Below are positions 60,988-64,000 of a stretch of DNA of 64,000 nt, one piece after another. Both the position numbers and the translations under genes were made by a program. A model generated the notes under the pieces. The model was given only the letters and a program-made list of their open reading frames with translations. It ran no database searches and was not told where the DNA came from. Within the stretch, counting starts at the first letter, position 1. Each line of letters opens with the position of its first letter. Source of the DNA: Nocardia fusca NBRC 14340 (GTDB lineage: Bacteria; Actinomycetota; Actinomycetes; Mycobacteriales; Mycobacteriaceae); contig NZ_BDCU01000041.1 of NCBI RefSeq assembly GCF_001618425.1, forward strand, positions 62,001-126,000. Reading direction: 5' to 3'.

Positions 60988-61341
60988 GGGAACCTCCTGA
61001 TATCAACAGACTCTTGTCGCCAACCGTGGATCACCGGTTGATACGGCTCGGTTGCTCCGCGGCCCTCTCGGACTGTCGCCGCCGGAAGCCGTTCTTCGGC
61101 GCGCGCTGCTGCTCCGGATCGCCCACAGCCGCCTCCTCGCGCCGTCACACACTCCATCCGAGGCCGCGGCCGCACCCGGTACCGATCCGGGACAGCTGCT
61201 GAGCGAACGCTCAGATGTGATGCTGAGCACATGCTTAGCATGGGCGGAGGGAGCGCGTCAACAGTCGTCACCCGCGGGATACGATCGCCGGTGATCTCGC
61301 GACCGGCGTGGTAATACGGAAAGCTCAGAGGAGGCCTGCAC
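60988..61341. other. Divergent promoter region with two repeat clusters
   Basis: This non-coding gap separates the leftward P450 operon from the rightward TetR gene. It has no supported reading frame. Palindromes at 61200-61213 and 61221-61240 cluster in a window of 41 bases and are the likely operator. The remainder shows no notable structure. Confidence 0.55.
61200..61240. promoter_or_regulatory. Tandem palindromes upstream of TetR and P450 genes
   Basis: TGAGCG-AA-CGCTCA at 61200-61213 is a perfect 14-bp dyad. Two copies of TGCTnAGCA follow at 61221-61229 and 61232-61240, their starts 11 bases apart, about one helical turn. They lie about 100 bases before the TetR start and 215 bases before the P450 start. 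These are likely sites for the adjacent TetR protein. Confidence 0.55.
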
Positions 61342-61926
61342 ATGTCATCACCCCGCCGGCTCGGCGCACCCGAGGCCAAGAACCGCGGCGTCCTGATGGA
61401 CGCGGCGGAACAGCTGATGCTGGAACAGGGCTGGGCCGCGGTGACCTCGCGACGACTCGCCGAACACGCCGGTCTCAAACCCCAATTGGTGCACTACTAC
61501 TTCCGGTCGATGGACGACCTGTTCCTGGCAGTGTTCCGGCGCCGCGCCGAACAGGGCCTGGAGACCCTCGCGCAGGTACTGAAATCCGACCGGCCGCTGC
61601 ACGCGCTGTGGGAGTTCAGCACCGATACCACCGCCGCCCGGTTCACCATGGAATTCGTCGGCCTGGCCAATCACAAACCGGCGATCCGCGCCGAGGTGGT
61701 GCGCTATTCCGAGCAGTTCCGCGCGGCACAGACCGAGGCGCTGGCCCGGCTGCTCAACGGCTACGGCGTGGACACCGGCCGATTTCCCGCCGATGTGCTC
61801 TCGGTGCTGATGACGAGCGCGGCGCGGATGGTCGTGCTGGAACAGGCGCTGGGGATGACGGCGGGACACGCCGAAACCTTCGCCTTCGCCGAACGCGAGA
61901 TCGGTTTCCTCGAGGACGGGACGTAG
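61342..61926 (+). CDS. TetR-family regulator
   Basis: This 194-residue regulator has the DNA-binding domain AAEQLMLEQGWAAVTSRRLAEHAGLKPQL and VHYYFRSMDDLFLAVFRR in residues 18-68. The C-terminal domain includes ALWEFSTDTTAARFTMEFVGLANH. The ATG at 61342 follows GAGGAGG. It is divergent from the P450/SDR operon and probably represses it in response to a lipid or terpenoid ligand. It converges on the enoyl-CoA hydratase gene 20 bases further on. Confidence 0.88.
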   Translation: MSSPRRLGAPEAKNRGVLMDAAEQLMLEQGWAAVTSRRLAEHAGLKPQLVHYYFRSMDDLFLAVFRRRAEQGLETLAQVLKSDRPLHALWEFSTDTTAARFTMEFVGLANHKPAIRAEVVRYSEQFRAAQTEALARLLNGYGVDTGRFPADVLSVLMTSAARMVVLEQALGMTAGHAETFAFAEREIGFLEDGT

Positions 61927-61945
61927 CCGACGGCGCATCCGGGCC

Positions 61946-62662
61946 TCATTTCCCGCGGTTCATCACCCGGCCGGCCGCCGCCCAGTGCGCGTCGGCCACC
62001 CAGAGTTCGGCGAAGGCCGCCACCGCCTCCTGCGGGCTCGCGCCATCGACGACTCGTTTGATCGCCCGCGCGGAGGGGTTGGCCAGGACCCGGGCCAGAG
62101 CGCGCCAGCCCGCGTCGAAGTCGGCGCGCGGCAGCACCCGGTCGACCAGGCCGAGGCGTTCGGCGGCGGCGGCGGACAGGATCTCACCCGAGCCCGCCAG
62201 TAGTAGCGCTCGGCTACGGCCGATCAGCCGCGACAATCGTTCCGCGCCGCCCCAGGCCGGCATGATCGCCAATGACACCTGGTTGAAACCGATCTTGATA
62301 TCGTCCGCGGCGATCCGGATATCGGCCGCGACAGCGACTTCGGCGCCGCCCCCCAGCGCATGCCCGTTCAGCGCCGCGATCACCGGCCCCGGAAAGTGCT
62401 CGAGCTTATCGCAGACCTCCCGCATCCGGTTCGCCATGGCGGCCGCCTGCGCCACGGTGCGCAGCGCGGCCAGTTCCTTCAGATCTCCGCCGGAGACGAA
62501 CGCCCGGTCCCCGGCCCCGGTGATCACCAGAGCCCGGGCGCCGGCCGCCCCGTCGATCGCTTTGCCGAGTTCGTCCATCGTGTCCAGGGCGATGGCGTTG
62601 CGCGCGTGCGGCCGGTTGATGGTGACGACGGCCAGACCGTCCGCCAGTTCGAGCTCGATCAC
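61946..62662 (-). CDS. Enoyl-CoA hydratase/isomerase family protein
   Basis: This 238-residue crotonase-fold enzyme has the acyl-CoA oxyanion-hole blocks GAGDRAFVSGGDLKELA and ALNGHALGGGAEVAVAADIR. The second usual catalytic glutamate position (MPAWGGAERLSRLIG) fits an enoyl-CoA hydratase-like pattern. The GTG at 62662 follows GAGGAG. Divergent from an acyl-CoA ligase across a perfect palindrome, suggesting one pathway and one regulator. The substrate is unknown. Confidence 0.85.
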   Translation of the reverse strand: MIELELADGLAVVTINRPHARNAIALDTMDELGKAIDGAAGARALVITGAGDRAFVSGGDLKELAALRTVAQAAAMANRMREVCDKLEHFPGPVIAALNGHALGGGAEVAVAADIRIAADDIKIGFNQVSLAIMPAWGGAERLSRLIGRSRALLLAGSGEILSAAAAERLGLVDRVLPRADFDAGWRALARVLANPSARAIKRVVDGASPQEAVAAFAELWVADAHWAAAGRVMNRGK

Positions 62663-62683
62663 GACTTGTTCTCCTCGACGGAA

Positions 62684-62712
62684 ATATGATTCTCTTACTT
62701 AGAGAATCATAT
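62684..62712. promoter_or_regulatory. Palindromic operator between hydratase and acyl-CoA ligase
   Basis: ATATGATTCTCT (62684-62695) and AGAGAATCATAT (62701-62712) are perfect 12-base complements around TACTT. This is the only AT-rich stretch in the 91-base divergent gap. It is probably an operator overlapping the promoters; no regulator gene in the window is an obvious owner. Confidence 0.65.
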
Positions 62713-62753
62713 ACTTTCCGGCTGGTTTCCGGCGATCGGATCGGGAGTTCGAT

Positions 62754-64000
62754 ATGCAGCATCCATGGCGGATGAGCGAGGATCCCGCGTGGTCACGCTC
62801 CGCAACCGCCTCCGGGCCCGAATCGCTCATCCGCAAAGTTCCCCCCGAACTGGCTCTTCGCTATCGCGAGGCGGGCTGGTGGACCGACGAGACACTCGGC
62901 GAGATCCTGGCCCGCGGCCTGGCGGCGGCACCCGGCGCGACCTTCCGGGTGCACTCCCGGATCCGGCCGTGGTCGGGAACCTTCGCCGAGGTCGAGCGGA
63001 TCGCGCGACGCCTCGCCGCCGGACTGCGCCGCCGCGGCGTGGGTCCGGGAGACATCGTCGCGTTCCAGTTGCCGAACTGGATGGAGGCGGCGGCCACCTA
63101 CTGGGCCTCGGCCCTGCTCGGCACCACCGTGGTACCGATCGCACACTTCTACGGACGCCGGGAACTCGGCTACATCCTGGGAGCGGTCTCGCCGAAGGTG
63201 TTCATCACCTGCGAACGTTTCGGTCACCACGAATTCGACCCCGGCCTGTGCGCCGCGGTGCCGGTGATGGGCGTGGTGGACCGGGATTTCGACGAGTTGC
63301 TCGAACCGGAACCGATGGACGGTGTACTGCGCGCCGACCCGGACGGTCCCGCATGTATCGCCTTCACCTCGGGCACCACCCGGGCACCGAAGGGCGTCGT
63401 ACACAGCCACAACACCCTGGGCTACGAGGTGCGGCAGCTGGCCGGGATGTACCCGGCCGATCGCGGCGACCAGCTCACCTCGGCACCGGTCGGACATTTC
63501 ATCGGCATGCTCAATGCCCTGCTCATCCCGGTCCTCGACGGGGCGCCCATCCACCTGCTCGACCTGTGGGATCCCGGCTGGGTGCTCGACCTGATGGCGA
63601 GCGAGAACATCTGCGTCGGCGGCGGCGTGAGCTACTTCGTCACCAGCCTGCTCGACCACCCCGGCTACCGGCCCGCCCATCTCGCGCAGTTGCGCTACGC
63701 CGGCCTCGGCGGCGCGGCTGTCCCGGCGGCGGTGAGCACCCGGCTCGAACAACTCGGAATCACCGTATTCCGCTCCTACGGCAGTACCGAGCATCCGTCG
63801 ATCACTGGATCACTGGCCACCGCGCCCGCGGACAAACGCCTGTTCACCGACGGTAACGCGCTCCCGGGCGTGGAATTCCGGCTCGGCGACGACGGCGAGA
63901 TCATCAGCCGCGGCCCCGATCTGTGCCTGGGCTACACCGATCCCGAACTCACCGCCCGCGCCTTCGACGCCGACGGCTGGTACCACACCGGCGATATCGG
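62754..64000 (+). CDS. Acyl-CoA ligase (AMP-forming), truncated by window edge
   Basis: About 415 residues of an adenylate-forming ligase are present; the C-terminal subdomain runs off the right edge. The phosphate-binding loop FTSGTTRAPKG is near residue 203, GSTEHPS near 344 corresponds to the aromatic/TE motif, and YHTGD is at the end. It activates a carboxylic acid as acyl-AMP and then acyl-CoA. The ATG at 62754 has GGGAG eight bases upstream. It is divergent from the enoyl-CoA hydratase gene and probably acts upstream of it. Confidence 0.88.
   Translation, partial: MQHPWRMSEDPAWSRSATASGPESLIRKVPPELALRYREAGWWTDETLGEILARGLAAAPGATFRVHSRIRPWSGTFAEVERIARRLAAGLRRRGVGPGDIVAFQLPNWMEAAATYWASALLGTTVVPIAHFYGRRELGYILGAVSPKVFITCERFGHHEFDPGLCAAVPVMGVVDRDFDELLEPEPMDGVLRADPDGPACIAFTSGTTRAPKGVVHSHNTLGYEVRQLAGMYPADRGDQLTSAPVGHFIGMLNALLIPVLDGAPIHLLDLWDPGWVLDLMASENICVGGGVSYFVTSLLDHPGYRPAHLAQLRYAGLGGAAVPAAVSTRLEQLGITVFRSYGSTEHPSITGSLATAPADKRLFTDGNALPGVEFRLGDDGEIISRGPDLCLGYTDPELTARAFDADGWYHTGDI

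Overview
The window is high-GC DNA from an actinomycete, most likely a mycolic-acid bacterium close to Nocardia. The signs are an MmpS-like protein, a mycofactocin-coupled dehydrogenase, a second EF-G (EF-G2 type), an ECF42 sigma factor with its DGPF partner, class A beta-lactamases and many flavin monooxygenases and acyl-CoA enzymes. No rRNA, tRNA, phage, insertion sequence or CRISPR array was seen.

Layout. 0-10.6 kb: an ankyrin-repeat gene cut by the left edge, an FBP/FusB-type zinc-finger protein, a Baeyer-Villiger-type flavin monooxygenase, ZapE, a decayed acyl-CoA dehydrogenase pseudogene, a NERD-domain protein, a large membrane M48 peptidase with a small partner, and an MmpS-like protein. 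10.8-17.9 kb: EF-G2, a PlsC-type acyltransferase, the ECF42/DGPF pair, a small membrane protein, and a divergent TetR/hydrolase pair sharing a palindromic operator. 18.0-20.6 kb: a three-gene operon (DUF6285, phosphotransferase, acyl-CoA dehydrogenase) arranged like the LvaB/LvaA/LvaC proteins of 4-hydroxyacyl-CoA catabolism. 20.9-25.8 kb: a zinc importer of the AztABCD type, divergent around a Zur-like box, in which the permease is fused in frame to an extra beta-propeller domain. 25.9-29.7 kb: an orphan TrbL/VirB6-like membrane protein and a tandem TerD protein.

29.8-42.3 kb is a catabolic island. A FadR-type GntR regulator faces a long leftward operon: SMP-30-type propeller, SDR, Rieske oxygenase, Baeyer-Villiger monooxygenase, SDR, ThDP enzyme, aldehyde dehydrogenase, two gene remnants, DUF427 protein and TesB-type thioesterase. 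A 16-bp sequence with 15 identical bases lies upstream of both the regulator and the operon, so the regulator probably controls both. The enzymes suggest hydroxylation, oxidation to a ketone, ring expansion to an ester or lactone, hydrolysis and C-C cleavage; the substrate is unknown.

42.7-51.5 kb is a rightward operon with a complete oligopeptide-type ABC transporter followed by two bacterial-luciferase-like monooxygenases and an SfnB/DszC-like oxygenase, best read as uptake and oxidative attack on an organosulfur compound. 51.5-64 kb holds a pentapeptide fragment, a TetR gene divergent from a rare FAD monooxygenase/ferredoxin-reductase fusion across a long dyad, a secreted class A beta-lactamase divergent from a LysR/serine-hydrolase pair, a lipoprotein, a mycofactocin-type SDR with a P450 and TetR gene, and an enoyl-CoA hydratase divergent from an acyl-CoA ligase that runs off the right edge.

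All assignments come from reading the sequence and remembered family motifs; no database search was run.
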